Shown: piece by piece, positions 42,978-52,740 of the stretch
How positions within the stretch are numbered: position 1 is the first letter of the stretch
Layout: every line of letters begins with the position of its first letter
From: PALSA-1296 sp038210275
Lineage (GTDB): Bacteria; Bacteroidota; Ignavibacteria; Palsa-1295
NCBI GenBank assembly: GCA_038210275.1
Contig: JBBQWV010000009.1
Location: forward strand, 60,989 to 124,988
Direction of reading: 5' to 3'
Length of the DNA stretch: 64,000 bases
The notes under the pieces: generated by a model
Databases searched by the model: none
What the model was told of the DNA's origin: nothing
Seen by the model: the letters and a program-made list of their open reading frames with translations, nothing else
Translations under genes and position numbers: made by a program

Positions 42978-44609
42978 TTATCTATTATGTAAAAAGTCTG
43001 CAAAATACACAAGCAGGAAAATCTTGTCCTGTGACTTTGATGTATGGATAGTTGGGGTGTTATCAGTATAAACACGGTCATCAAGATAGATCAGATGTTC
43101 AAATCCAATTCCAAAATTATCAAAAAGATGGAATTCGATCCTGGGTTTTAGTATGGCAATATAATCATTTCCCGGTCTGCCAGTAATTAAAGGGCGCTCA
43201 ATCGTATTAAGCCAATAATAATATGCAAGTAATGTTCCGCTTACAAAACCATGGTAATTCAGTGTGGCCTCTAATTTTGCTTCGGCTCCGGCACTAAAAT
43301 AATAATCCCTTAACTGTGATGTATCCGGACCGTATTCTCTGCTGTTTCCGGCGAAGGGTACAATGCCAAGATTGAAATTTGTATAAAGATTTGCGTTTGG
43401 TGCTACTGCAAACTTTGAAACAATTCCGCCGCTAAATGCCATCGTTGCTAACTCGAAATTATAACTATCCCAAAAATCATAATGCACGAATGCACCGGTT
43501 AACATTTCGGTATTGCCCACTTTCATATTATTTCCGTAGAGTAATGCCTCGCCGGTAATGTTGGTTATAAGTTTCCGTCCCTCTCCTATGGTTACATCGG
43601 TACGGAAAGTGAAATAATCGAAAGGCTTTCGATCTCTTTTTTCGAAAGGATCACCGTAATCAAAATCGGCGTTAATAACAACTCGAGGATTTTTCGATCC
43701 CTGCACCTGTACACCTCCTGAGAGCACCACATCCAGCGGCTCTTTCTGATAGACTTCTTCAGTGGTAACGCTGGTAAGTTTGCCCTGCAAGAGGCGGGCA
43801 GTAAATCTTGCTGGATTGATAATACCTGCAACTAATTCTCTGAAAAATCTTTCCGTTCCCTTTGTCCGATCATCAAGGATGTTCGAACTTAATCTATAGC
43901 TCACTTCTCCGCCGAATATGCCTAATATAGTCGTATTGAAAATATCTTCCCTTTCAGGTCTTCCATTTAGTTCAGGGTGATTTACCGGATCGTAGGATCC
44001 TGCATTTTCTCCGAACATCTTCCACATTAAACTGCCTCCGAAAGCATAGGGCATTGATTCATAGAAATTCATTCCCGATGCGCGTGCCGAATTGAAATAC
44101 CCTGCTCCGGTAAGCGGATGAAGGAAAAAATTATTTCCAAATCTATCTTCGTCCCATTTCCAACGGTCTGTCCAAAAGAAGGGATTTGCAGTATGTTTCC
44201 AGGAATTAAATCCTACGACAGGAAAATCTAAATTGAGGACGTAATGATCAAACAAGTTCAGAAGAACATTTTGCAAAACAACCTTCAGAGCAGGCTGCCA
44301 CCAGGGACTCCTTTTGTTATAGATCGGATCATCATTAAGCAAGCCACGGTAAAGATTATAAATATGCCCTGTCGTGTCCTTAACTAAAATTTTCTTGGAA
44401 TTGGTATCAATAGGGACAATATTCACTTTTGTGTTGGTATCCACAATAGCTTGTTTGACAGGATTGGCAATAGGTGTATTTTGCTTCATCCGGTTCGTAT
44501 CCTGAAGAGCCTGCTTTAACAGTTTGGCAGAATCTACCGGTGCAGTGACCTGTGCATTAAGCTCTGTGATTAATAAAAGCGAGAATGCTAAAAAATAAAA
44601 TATTTTCAT
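42978..44609 (-). CDS. DUF3943 family outer-membrane-like protein
   Basis: A 543-residue exported protein: signal peptide (1-19), a Thr/Lys/Asp-rich linker, then the DUF3943 domain with its typical NPFFWTDRWKWDEDRFGNN region near 140-160 and HPLTGAGYFNSARASGMN. The remaining half is made of amphipathic strands with aromatic girdles, suggesting a beta-barrel in the outer membrane. Function of the family is unknown; it is often paired with PAP2 phosphatases, as here. Confidence 0.82.
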   Translation of the reverse strand: MKIFYFLAFSLLLITELNAQVTAPVDSAKLLKQALQDTNRMKQNTPIANPVKQAIVDTNTKVNIVPIDTNSKKILVKDTTGHIYNLYRGLLNDDPIYNKRSPWWQPALKVVLQNVLLNLFDHYVLNLDFPVVGFNSWKHTANPFFWTDRWKWDEDRFGNNFFLHPLTGAGYFNSARASGMNFYESMPYAFGGSLMWKMFGENAGSYDPVNHPELNGRPEREDIFNTTILGIFGGEVSYRLSSNILDDRTKGTERFFRELVAGIINPARFTARLLQGKLTSVTTEEVYQKEPLDVVLSGGVQVQGSKNPRVVINADFDYGDPFEKRDRKPFDYFTFRTDVTIGEGRKLITNITGEALLYGNNMKVGNTEMLTGAFVHYDFWDSYNFELATMAFSGGIVSKFAVAPNANLYTNFNLGIVPFAGNSREYGPDTSQLRDYYFSAGAEAKLEATLNYHGFVSGTLLAYYYWLNTIERPLITGRPGNDYIAILKPRIEFHLFDNFGIGFEHLIYLDDRVYTDNTPTIHTSKSQDKIFLLVYFADFLHNR

Positions 44610-44755
44610 TTTTTTTAATGCTATTTCAAAGGAAATGCTATTGGCCAGAGAAGTCTAGAATATCATTGTCATTCAGCGATTTCTTCACATCCTCTTTCTA
44701 CCAACTTTCATCCAATATTTTCTGAGAAAGAAAGTATAATATAGAGTTTGGTATG

Positions 44756-44824
44756 CAAATTTACGCATATAACGAAATAACAATGTTACATAATTCTCGC
44801 ATAATGTTACATTATTCTCATATT
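44756..44824 (-). promoter_or_regulatory. regulated promoter element G (DUF3943-PAP2 operon)
   Basis: Minus-strand member of the seven-copy promoter family: box AATATGAGAATAA (44824-44812), TGTAAC at 44811-44806, TGTAAC at 44790-44785 (21 bp apart), then 21 bp to CG-TAAATTTG (44763-44756). Transcription would start near 44751, about 140 bases before the DUF3943 start. Confidence 0.85.
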
Positions 44825-44933
44825 CACTGATTCTCGGGAGCCATTTCTGCACTGGTCATGGTTCTACTGCATACTCCCCGTATATCTTAAATACCTTTAG
44901 ATTATTTTATGCAACCGAACTCTCCGCCATATA

Positions 44934-46637
44934 ATGACAGATAAAACACCACTTCCGTCAACACTAAAAACGAAGCGAAAAAAATCTTTTTGGAAAAAGG
45001 CACTCTATATTGTTGCGGGCTTTTTTCTTTTTTTATTTTTAGCAGGGTGGATGTTTCTTAATTTCTTTTCCGACGGCCTCATTAATAGTATTGTCATCCC
45101 GAAGTTAAGCGCTCAAACGCGGATTGCAACACACGGACGGTATGCACTTACATTAGGCAGTATCAAATACTCGCAAGGAACCGTGCTGTGCAAGACATTC
45201 GAACTTGTCAGGGTTCGCTATGACAGCTCCGAGAATGGAATGGTCCCGAGACAAATAACTATTGACACGGTCAGGTTCACTGGCATAAGCTTGTGGGATA
45301 TCGTATGGGGAAATCCGATCTCACTGAATACCATGGAAATAAACACTCCGAAGGTGTATATGACCGATGCAAGTTTGGAAACACCATCGCCCGACGTTAT
45401 CGGAGATTCATTAAAACGTCTTGGGCAGCTTCCCAAAAAAGATCCGGTTGTTTCCTTCGATGCCATTGTCGCGAAAGATATTAATGTTTTTCTACCGCCG
45501 CAATCTCATCCCGGCGATGAGCCAGCGTTGAAGGGCTTCTCGGTAAGATTAACCGATTTCTTATACAATTCGGAAGATCAAAAACAAAATCCGTTACTAT
45601 ATTCAAAGCGCGTGGATTTTTCATTACCCTCGGTGAATTATGTTACCAAGGATAGCTTCTATACCATCAGCGTTCGCAATCTCAAAGCAAGTTTATCCGA
45701 TTCGCTGCTGACGATTGACAGCTTTTCGTATAGACCAAATTATTCCGAAGACGTCTATGCCGCGAAACATCGTGTCGTTAAAGCGGCGATAGATTTTCGC
45801 TGTACGAATCTTCGCATGGATGGAATAAATTTCACAAAATTATTCGCAGGCATCAATATGATCGAGATGCGAAAATTTGAGGCGGGCACTTGGTATATTG
45901 ATTCCTATCTTGATCGGCGCAGACCGCCGGATACTCATCCTGCCGATGCGCCAATGCCAAACGATCTTCTGCGTTCGCTGCCGATCAAATTAAATATCGG
46001 ATCGGTGGTGATGAATGATGGCAAAATAAGGGTTCGAGAGCGAGCAGCAAAAGGAAGTTTGCAACCCGGTGTGCTGTTCTTTGATCGGTCACGAATTGCT
46101 ATAAGTCCCATTTGCTCAGATAGCCTCAGTAAAAATTTCGGCGAGCCGTCGGCAATTTCCGTCTCTACTTATTTTGTTGGGGAGGGCTTATTAAAAGTAG
46201 AGGCAAGTTATCCGCTTTTGGATAAAGCTTTCAATCTTAAAATTCATGCAACGATCGGTGGATTTAATGTGAAAAAATTAAATACGTGGCTGATTCCATT
46301 CGAGAAGTTGGAAGTAACCGATGGAATGGTCAAGAGCGGAACAATAGATATGAATATTCGCTCCGGCACTGCGACGACGACAGTCACCCCGCGCTACACT
46401 AATTTTTCGATGAAGGTCTTAGCGTCCGATTCGAGGAAAAGTCCGGGTATCCTCGAAAAAATTAAGACATTTATTGCAAATACATTCGTACTCAAAGGAG
46501 ATAACAAGGCAGAAAAAGATGAATTGGCAAAGAGTGGTACTGCAACGGTCACACGACACAAAGACGAAGAGTTCATGCAATTCCTGTGGATCTCATTACG
46601 GAAATCCCTCGGAAAGGTTGTCGGCGGATTTAAATAG
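44934..46637 (+). CDS. AsmA-like membrane-anchored protein
   Basis: A 567-residue protein with a basic N terminus, one membrane helix (about 23-45) and a long periplasmic part of beta-strand repeats (LNTMEINTPKVYMTD, IKLNIGSVVMNDGKIRVRE) of the kind found in AsmA/DUF748 proteins, which act as bridges for lipid transport between the membranes. Assignment is by pattern only. Stands alone, divergent from the DUF3943 operon. Confidence 0.6.
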   Translation: MTDKTPLPSTLKTKRKKSFWKKALYIVAGFFLFLFLAGWMFLNFFSDGLINSIVIPKLSAQTRIATHGRYALTLGSIKYSQGTVLCKTFELVRVRYDSSENGMVPRQITIDTVRFTGISLWDIVWGNPISLNTMEINTPKVYMTDASLETPSPDVIGDSLKRLGQLPKKDPVVSFDAIVAKDINVFLPPQSHPGDEPALKGFSVRLTDFLYNSEDQKQNPLLYSKRVDFSLPSVNYVTKDSFYTISVRNLKASLSDSLLTIDSFSYRPNYSEDVYAAKHRVVKAAIDFRCTNLRMDGINFTKLFAGINMIEMRKFEAGTWYIDSYLDRRRPPDTHPADAPMPNDLLRSLPIKLNIGSVVMNDGKIRVRERAAKGSLQPGVLFFDRSRIAISPICSDSLSKNFGEPSAISVSTYFVGEGLLKVEASYPLLDKAFNLKIHATIGGFNVKKLNTWLIPFEKLEVTDGMVKSGTIDMNIRSGTATTTVTPRYTNFSMKVLASDSRKSPGILEKIKTFIANTFVLKGDNKAEKDELAKSGTATVTRHKDEEFMQFLWISLRKSLGKVVGGFK

Positions 46638-46660
46638 AATCCGAGAAATACTCTTGGAGA

Positions 46661-46751
46661 GTGTCATTGCGAGAAGGGCTTCAGCCCGACGAAGCAATCC
46701 CCTAATAGTTTGTAGCCCCTTAGTCTCTACCAATTATTAGGGGATTCCTCA
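46661..46751. repeat. partial palindromic repeat (TGTCATTGCGAG family)
   Basis: Left half GTGTCATTGCGAGAAGGGCT...GACGAAGCAATCCCCTAATAG is nearly the same as at 30900-30942; the right half is degraded after TTATTAGGGGATT. The rest of 46638-46857 holds nothing recognised. Confidence 0.7.
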
Positions 46752-46857
46752 CATCGTTTTTATGCTTTGCATAAAAAATCGGAGCCTGCACTGAGCTAAA
46801 CGAACGTGTTCAGAATGACAGTAAATTCAAACTGAGCCACTACCAAAAAACCGAGAA

Positions 46858-47103
46858 TCAAAAAAGTTTTTCTAAGAGTTCTTCTTTCGGCATATCGAAG
46901 TGCTCGGCTATTTCCCGGAGAATGGAATTGATCGTACCGACAGGGATGGCGTTGTGCTGAGGTACCGTAACGAAATGCTCGCCATGCTCCACAGTTCTCA
47001 TTCGAACGTGACTTCCCTTTTGGCGAATAGGTTCATAACCGAGAAGAGAAAGAGCCTTTATTAATTCTTTGCCCGAGATTCCACGAGGAGTTTTAGGAGG
47101 CAT
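46858..47103 (-). CDS. hicA: HicA-type mRNA interferase toxin
   Basis: An 81-residue protein from ATG 47103 (MPPKTPRGISGKELIKAL), matching the usual HicA length. It has the dsRNA-binding-like fold with GYEPIRQKGSHVRMR, where the histidine after GS is the catalytic position, and HNAIPVGTINSIL. It overlaps the antitoxin gene by 11 bases. Confidence 0.9.
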   Translation of the reverse strand: MPPKTPRGISGKELIKALSLLGYEPIRQKGSHVRMRTVEHGEHFVTVPQHNAIPVGTINSILREIAEHFDMPKEELLEKLF

Positions 47104-47302
47104 ATACTTCGTCGTGGACATAATGAAGACGGATGATCTTCGGAGCTTTTCCCTCGTCAAAATGACAGTCAACTGCTTCGCGGATATTATGGAGAAGTTC
47201 TTCTTTATTTTTTCCGAAAGTAAAAATAGCCTCACCAAGCGCTTTGGCTTGATAACCGCCATCGACCTCGTCCTCTTCGATCAAAAATATTATCTCGTTC
47301 AT
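47093..47302 (-). CDS. hicB: HicB-type antitoxin
   Basis: A 69-residue protein counted from ATG 47302 (MNEIIFLIEEDEVDGGY). It is a short HicB form: partial RNase-H-like fold (GGYQAKALGEAIFTFGKNKEELLHNIREAVDCHF) without a separate DNA-binding domain. Neutralises the HicA toxin encoded just downstream. The longer frame to 47395 starts inside an interspersed repeat and is unlikely. Confidence 0.85.
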   Translation of the reverse strand: MNEIIFLIEEDEVDGGYQAKALGEAIFTFGKNKEELLHNIREAVDCHFDEGKAPKIIRLHYVHDEVYAS

Positions 47303-47354
47303 GCCTAATAGAATACAATCTTCGGTTTGCTGGTTCCCTTCGCCGGGAGTTTTT

Positions 47355-47395
47355 AGATTGCCACGTCGTCGCTGCGCGACTCCTCGCAATGACAC
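47355..47395. repeat. partial palindromic repeat (TGTCATTGCGAG family)
   Basis: AGATTGCCACGTCGTCGCTG...CTCCTCGCAATGACAC, one outer arm of the element, between hicB and the large histidine kinase gene. Confidence 0.65.
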
Positions 47396-47404
47396 GGTTC
47401 AGTT

Positions 47405-50400
47405 TCACACCACCGGTTGTGTCAGCGGAAGGATGATATGAAATTCCGCGCCTTCATTCTCTATGGAATTACCATAAATTTCGCCGTGATGGGTTTCGAC
47501 AATTTTTTTGCTCAGCGCTAATCCGATACCGGTGCCGACGTAGGCGTCTTTCGAATGAAGTCTCTGGAAGATGGTAAATATCCTATCGGAATATATCTGG
47601 TCAAAGCCGATGCCGTTATCTTTGAAAATAATTTCGCAATACGAAACAGATTGATCAAGACTCTGATGTTTGGCGATTTCTTTTTTTGAAAGTATGTGCG
47701 AGTTAATAGTGATTTCAGGCAGCACACCTTCTTTCGAAAACTTCAGCGCGTTGCCGATCAGGTTATAAAAAAGTTGATTCATTTGCAATGGCATGGCGCT
47801 GATGACCGAAAGCTCATCGAATTTTATGGTAGCGTTCTTTTCATGAATGAGCAGGTCATAATCACTTAAAATATTTTTCAGCGTTTCGTTTAGATCCGTC
47901 TGCACAAAAAGTTTTTCGTGTTGAAGCAGACGTGAATAGTTAAGCAGGTCTTGGATCAGTGTGGACATACGAAGGGATGACCCTTCGATCTTATTGAGAT
48001 AGTTTTTTATTTCAGGATTTAACCCTTCTTTATGTTTCTCCTGAAGGCGCTTGGAAAAAGTAGTTATTTTTCTGAGCGGCTCTTGCAAATCGTGGCTGGC
48101 AACATGAGCAAATTGATCTAACTGCAAGTTGCTTTGTTTTAATTCTTCGACGGAAGTTTGCAGTTCTTTGGTTCGCTGATCTACTTTAATTTCTAACTCG
48201 CGCGAAAAGTTTTGAAGTTTATTTTCGCTTTCTTCAATTAATCTATTCTTTTCTTTTAACTCATCACGAGTTATGACTAATTTCTGCTCCGAGACTTTTC
48301 TCTCCGTCACATCTTCAATGGCAAGAAGGATTAATTGCTCGGCTGTCTTTTCGTTGACAATTTGCCGCGCATTTATCAAGAGATGGCGTTCGCCAAGGGA
48401 AGGGAATTGGAGAATAATTTCAAAATCAACGACGCGACTTTTTTGCGGAAGAATTTTTTCGAGCAGCGAGCGAAGCATCACATCATCAAACTGCTGATGC
48501 TGTATTTCATAAAAATATTGATTCTCTGTATCCTTTTCTTCAACATTAAATTTTTTGTAGAAGGAGGCATTGGCAGTTTTTATGCATAGCGATCTATCAA
48601 GCACAATAAGCGGCTCACGCAAAGTGGATACAATCGCTTCGGAATAATGCCGTGCGGAGTTGAGCTGCTCCTGCTTATCAAGCAGTTCCTGATTGATGAT
48701 GATGAGTTCTTCGTTGGTTGATTGCAATTCCTCTTTCGAAGTTTCTAATTCTTCATTAAGGGTTTGCATCTCCTCATTGCTCGACTGTAATTCCTCGTTA
48801 GCGCTTTGCAATTCTTCATTGCCAGCTTCCATATCTTCGGTGATGCTGCGCATATCTTCGCGCGTACGTGCCAATTCTTTTTCTAAGAGTTCATTGCGTA
48901 ATTGAGCATCGTTATTTTTTGTTTTTCCAGCTGACGTACTCTTCCCTTTTTCATCAGCATTTGGGACAGCAACCTTCGTAAAGAGGATTAAATAATGTGC
49001 CTCTACGGTATCGGTAAGCGGAACAATATTAATTGAAACCAGAAATTCTTTTCCGTTTATTTTGATTGGAATATTTTCTTTCAGCGTGGCTGTGTCGCTT
49101 GTTTTTGCTTTGTGTAAGGCATTTCTGAGTTCAAACGCTAATCCTTCGCGCGCCATTTTCAGAAGGCTGTAAGTGGGTTTGCCCTGAGGCGCTTCGAGAA
49201 AAGGCGTGATAATGCCATGAATGTGAACAACATCTAACTGTTCATTCACCACGACACTTGCAGGCGTATATTTTGAGAGCAGAATTTCCTCAGCACTTTT
49301 CCTAAAATCGGTACGAACAGATTCTTGGTTTGTGGATTTTTTATCTTTTGTCGCAAGAAATTCTTCCTTGCGCTGAGTTGCGACATGGATAAACCTGCCC
49401 GGCACATTCTTGCGAGAATATATTTTGTCATGTTTGGAAATTTGCGTAAACAAATCGGACGAGGCACCGATCGTTTCGGATTTACCCAACAGAAGGTATC
49501 CATTTTCTTTCAAGGCATAATGAAACGTCGTCAGCGCTTTTTTCTGTAAGAACGCATCCATGTAGATCAGGACATTCCGACAGCTTATCAGATCCATTTT
49601 TGCAAAGGGAGGATCTTTCAAAAAATTGTGCGGAGCAAATACGCACATATCACGGATGAGTTTGCTCACTTCGTAACCCTCGTTATTTTTTGTAAAATAT
49701 TTTTTCAACTGAGCGTCAGAAAACTTTTCGACATCGGCTTTAGTATAAACTCCTGCGCGTGCTTTTTTAATGGCGCTCTCGGAAATATCGGAAGCGAAGA
49801 TCTGTATTCTTGTAGCAGATAATTTCTCTCCTAAAAATTCATGAAGACAAATAGCAAGGGAGTAGGTTTCTTGTCCGGTGGAGCACCCGGCAATCCAGAT
49901 ACGAAGCGGTTCATCACGCGGTTTATCTTTGAACAGCGCAGGGAATATTGTATCGCAGACTGTTTCGAAAGTTTTCGGATCGCGCAAAAAAGAAGTAACG
50001 GGAATGAGCATATCCTGAAACAGTGCATCCTGTTCGGCTTTATCAGTGCGCAATAACTTTAGGTACTCGGCAAGACTTTTCTTTTTGTCGATCGCCATTC
50101 TTCTGGCAATGCGCCTGCGAAGAGTTGGCTGCTTATAGTATGTGAAATCAACGCCGCTTCGTTGGCGAACCAGCAAAAGAATTTGTTTAAGAACATCTTC
50201 ATCGTCCTTCGGTATAAGCCCATTCTCATCGGCACTATCATCAGCATGAGCATAAGCAGTTTTAAATGTGCGGTCAATTTGAAGCAACTGCGCCGGAATT
50301 TTTTCCGGCGATAAAATAAAATCCACGACTCCTGCGTTCACTGCGCTTTGTGGCATACTGTCGTATGCGGCAGACTCGTTATCTTGCGCGAAGGTAATGC

Positions 50401-50866
50401 CTCCGTGGTCTTTAACAGCTTTCAACCCGAGTGTGCCGTCGCTGCCGGTGCCGGAGAGAACCACGCCTACTGCGAAACTGGTATGCACTTCCGCAAGTGA
50501 TGTTAAGAATACATCAATGGTAAGATTCAGGTTTTTCTTATCACGGGCAGCAAGCTTGAGAACTCCATCGGAAGAAATGAGAATTTTATTGGCAGGGATG
50601 ACATAAATGTGATCGGGAGCAAGTTTAATGTCGTTAGTAATTTCATGGACAGGAATCTTCGTTGCACGGGAAAGAATTTCGGGCAAAAAACTTTCATGCG
50701 AAGGGGCAAGATGTTGCACGAGCACGTATGCCATTCCGGAATCTTCCGATATCGCTCCAAGAAGCCGCTTGAAAGCATCAAGCCCGCCGGCAGATGCGCC
50801 AATACCCACAACAGGAAAATTCTGCTTGGTGGCAGGCGGTTGGATTTTATCTTTTTTTGCTGGCAT
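47405..50866 (-). CDS. CheB-CheR-PAS-histidine kinase fusion protein
   Basis: An 1153-residue cytoplasmic signalling protein. CheB methylesterase domain (about 15-195; GIGASAGGLDAF, VLSGTGSDGTLG), CheR methyltransferase domain (about 215-490; AGCSTGQETYSLA, SCRNVLIYM), a long coiled coil of repeated ANEELQSSNEEM units (about 645-715), a PAS domain (about 735-860), and a histidine kinase core with phospho-acceptor His in VASHDLQEPLRKI (about 940) and ATP-binding DNGIGFD and GTGIGLALSKKI. No chemotaxis or response-regulator gene is adjacent. The promoter is probably at 51143-51150. Confidence 0.93.
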   Translation of the reverse strand: MPAKKDKIQPPATKQNFPVVGIGASAGGLDAFKRLLGAISEDSGMAYVLVQHLAPSHESFLPEILSRATKIPVHEITNDIKLAPDHIYVIPANKILISSDGVLKLAARDKKNLNLTIDVFLTSLAEVHTSFAVGVVLSGTGSDGTLGLKAVKDHGGITFAQDNESAAYDSMPQSAVNAGVVDFILSPEKIPAQLLQIDRTFKTAYAHADDSADENGLIPKDDEDVLKQILLLVRQRSGVDFTYYKQPTLRRRIARRMAIDKKKSLAEYLKLLRTDKAEQDALFQDMLIPVTSFLRDPKTFETVCDTIFPALFKDKPRDEPLRIWIAGCSTGQETYSLAICLHEFLGEKLSATRIQIFASDISESAIKKARAGVYTKADVEKFSDAQLKKYFTKNNEGYEVSKLIRDMCVFAPHNFLKDPPFAKMDLISCRNVLIYMDAFLQKKALTTFHYALKENGYLLLGKSETIGASSDLFTQISKHDKIYSRKNVPGRFIHVATQRKEEFLATKDKKSTNQESVRTDFRKSAEEILLSKYTPASVVVNEQLDVVHIHGIITPFLEAPQGKPTYSLLKMAREGLAFELRNALHKAKTSDTATLKENIPIKINGKEFLVSINIVPLTDTVEAHYLILFTKVAVPNADEKGKSTSAGKTKNNDAQLRNELLEKELARTREDMRSITEDMEAGNEELQSANEELQSSNEEMQTLNEELETSKEELQSTNEELIIINQELLDKQEQLNSARHYSEAIVSTLREPLIVLDRSLCIKTANASFYKKFNVEEKDTENQYFYEIQHQQFDDVMLRSLLEKILPQKSRVVDFEIILQFPSLGERHLLINARQIVNEKTAEQLILLAIEDVTERKVSEQKLVITRDELKEKNRLIEESENKLQNFSRELEIKVDQRTKELQTSVEELKQSNLQLDQFAHVASHDLQEPLRKITTFSKRLQEKHKEGLNPEIKNYLNKIEGSSLRMSTLIQDLLNYSRLLQHEKLFVQTDLNETLKNILSDYDLLIHEKNATIKFDELSVISAMPLQMNQLFYNLIGNALKFSKEGVLPEITINSHILSKKEIAKHQSLDQSVSYCEIIFKDNGIGFDQIYSDRIFTIFQRLHSKDAYVGTGIGLALSKKIVETHHGEIYGNSIENEGAEFHIILPLTQPVV

Positions 50867-51234
50867 CGATTTAGTAACGTAGAAAACTTTGATTGTAGTG
50901 ATTCACACTTCCTATATAGAGAACTGCACTGTAGCAGATGGCGGGGATATTATTTCATGGGGTCTGCAGGAGATAATGATAAAAGAAAAACAAGGCTGCG
51001 GAGGAGGTGGTTCAGTGAATGAGAGTAACGAGCCGTTTAAAATAAAAAACGGAAGCGGCACCCTCTTGTCCACAAACAACAAGCATACATTCTCCCCGTA
51101 GCGGCGAGGATATATGGTATAAAATGCCGCATCCCGTGACTACAAAGATACGACAGAAAAAAAAGGAGCCTGTGAGGCATGAATTTTGAGTTGTGAGTTT
51201 TGAGTTAATAATTCATCCGCCGCGCGGACAAAAC
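50867..51234. other. intergenic region between the kinase and the AI-2E permease gene
   Basis: Holds the -7 box at 51143-51150 for the kinase gene. Near 51180-51210 are tandem TTTTGAGTT units like those at 33984-34015. Nothing else supported. Confidence 0.45.
51143..51150 (-). promoter_or_regulatory. TAnnTTTG promoter of the CheB-CheR kinase gene
   Basis: On the minus strand: CG-TATCTTTG, predicted leader about 270 bases to the start at 50866. Confidence 0.5.
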
Positions 51235-52362
51235 TCATAACTTAGTACCCTTCTTCTTCCCTTTTCTCTCCTCCCCAGAACTCATCAAAACGGCAAGCGG
51301 GTAGAGAGGTGGAATATGTTCGTAGATAATCGTAATTGCAGAGGTGATGGGCACTGCAAGGATCATCCCAAGCGGACCCCATACCCATCCCCAGAAAATG
51401 ATTGAAATGAGTATAAGCAGCGGACTCAAATTCAGTGACGACCCCATTACACGCGGCGCGATATAGCTGCCGATCAGAAGTTGGGAGACGATCACGATCA
51501 CCGATAAAATTATCGGAGTCAGCAATGTATCAAATTGCAGAAATGCTACCAAAAGCGGCATCGTTATTGCAAAGATAGAACCAATACTCGGAATGAACAT
51601 CAGCAGAAAGGTGAGCATCCCCCAGAGCAATGCAAGATCTACGCCGAAGATGAGCAAAACAACTGTCATCGCAACACCTGCAACAGTATTGATCACCAGA
51701 GTTGTCACGAGATACGTTCGCACTCTTGCCTCGATATTTTCCAGTATTTTTTTCAGATGGAATGATCCCGAAGGCGGGAAAGCCCGTTCGATCTTTGTCC
51801 TAAACTGCCCGTGCGAAGCTACGATAAAAAGCATGAAGAGCAGAATGAGTGTGAAGCTGCTTATTAATGAAGTAATAGAGGATAAGGCAGCGACGATCTT
51901 TTCCGGCGGTATGATTGATGAAAATTTGAAATCGGCTGCCTGCTGACGTAAATCCGGAGAAATGTGGCCTGCAAGATCCATGATCCACGGCAAAAAGACA
52001 TGATCCCATTTAAGTTGATATTTTGGAATAACTTCAACAACTGACCCTACTGTGGTGACAGCAATAACCACCACTCCGAAAAGCACAGCACCCACCAAAC
52101 CGAGTACTAAGAGGATGGAGAATACGACGGGTATTTTTCGTTTGCGCATCCTTTCCACCAACGGCATAAAAATATTTGCAAGGAATAATGCTGCAACGAA
52201 CGTAAGAAAAGCATCACTGATAAAATGCAGCAAAATTCCGACAACCACGACGACAGCGATCGCCGCCGGTATCGCAATAATACCCGGTGGAGCAGAATAA
52301 TTATCGCTCCCCAATTTCGTCCCTAAGCTTCCCGGTTTTTTATCTTGGTGTACTATGTCCAT
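51235..52362 (-). CDS. AI-2E family transporter (TqsA/PerM-like)
   Basis: A 375-residue integral membrane protein with about eight helices and the family's C-terminal region (LLIGSYIAPRVMGSSLNLSPLLILISIIFWGWVWGPLGMILAVPITSAI). Members export autoinducer-2, ions or other small solutes; E. coli TqsA and PerM and the Na/H antiporter-like members show that the substrate varies. Stands alone. Confidence 0.9.
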   Translation of the reverse strand: MDIVHQDKKPGSLGTKLGSDNYSAPPGIIAIPAAIAVVVVVGILLHFISDAFLTFVAALFLANIFMPLVERMRKRKIPVVFSILLVLGLVGAVLFGVVVIAVTTVGSVVEVIPKYQLKWDHVFLPWIMDLAGHISPDLRQQAADFKFSSIIPPEKIVAALSSITSLISSFTLILLFMLFIVASHGQFRTKIERAFPPSGSFHLKKILENIEARVRTYLVTTLVINTVAGVAMTVVLLIFGVDLALLWGMLTFLLMFIPSIGSIFAITMPLLVAFLQFDTLLTPIILSVIVIVSQLLIGSYIAPRVMGSSLNLSPLLILISIIFWGWVWGPLGMILAVPITSAITIIYEHIPPLYPLAVLMSSGEERKGKKKGTKL

Positions 52363-52660
52363 AATTCAAACTTACGAAAAAGATTAACAGGTTGGATTCC
52401 TTTTCAACATTTCTACGAATTCTCCGGTGAACCGCTTTTACCTTTTTTGATCGAACTTCTTATCCCTGAAACTCGTTGAGAGCGCACCAATAATTTGAAA
52501 ATACCCCTACATCACTAAAAAAGCAAAAACGCCGCCACACGGGAGCGGCTTTTTTGTTGCCCTGAATTTAGCTAATGTTCACACTTATCCTGCTAACATC
52601 TTACAGACTAACAACTCCGGGTAATCGGCATCGAAGAAAGTTGCTTTAACTGAATTTGTG
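52363..52660. other. gene-free stretch upstream of the Asn/Ser-rich protein
   Basis: Contains a small hairpin with a T-run on the plus strand near 52532-52556 (GCCGC...GCGGC then TTTTTT). No plus-strand gene lies before it, so it may end a small RNA; weak evidence. Confidence 0.35.
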
Positions 52661-52729
52661 AATGCGTGAATCATGCAACTTATTCCTAAAGTGGTGTAAT
52701 GTTTTTTGAGCAATACCTCCGTAATTTTG
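52661..52729 (+). promoter_or_regulatory. regulated promoter element A
   Basis: Box AATGCGTGAATCA (52661-52673), TGCAAC (52674-52679), TGTAAT (52695-52700; 21 bp apart), 21 bp gap, CG-TAATTTTG (52722-52729). Transcription would start near 52734, only about 7 bases before the ATG at 52741. Shares TTATTCCTAAAG between the boxes with element B. Confidence 0.85.
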
Positions 52730-52740
52730 TACTCAGTTAA

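Noticed and set aside
46858..47262. Longer HicA starting at 47262
   Set aside because: The extra residues overlap most of hicB; HicA proteins start close to the KTPRGISGKE block.
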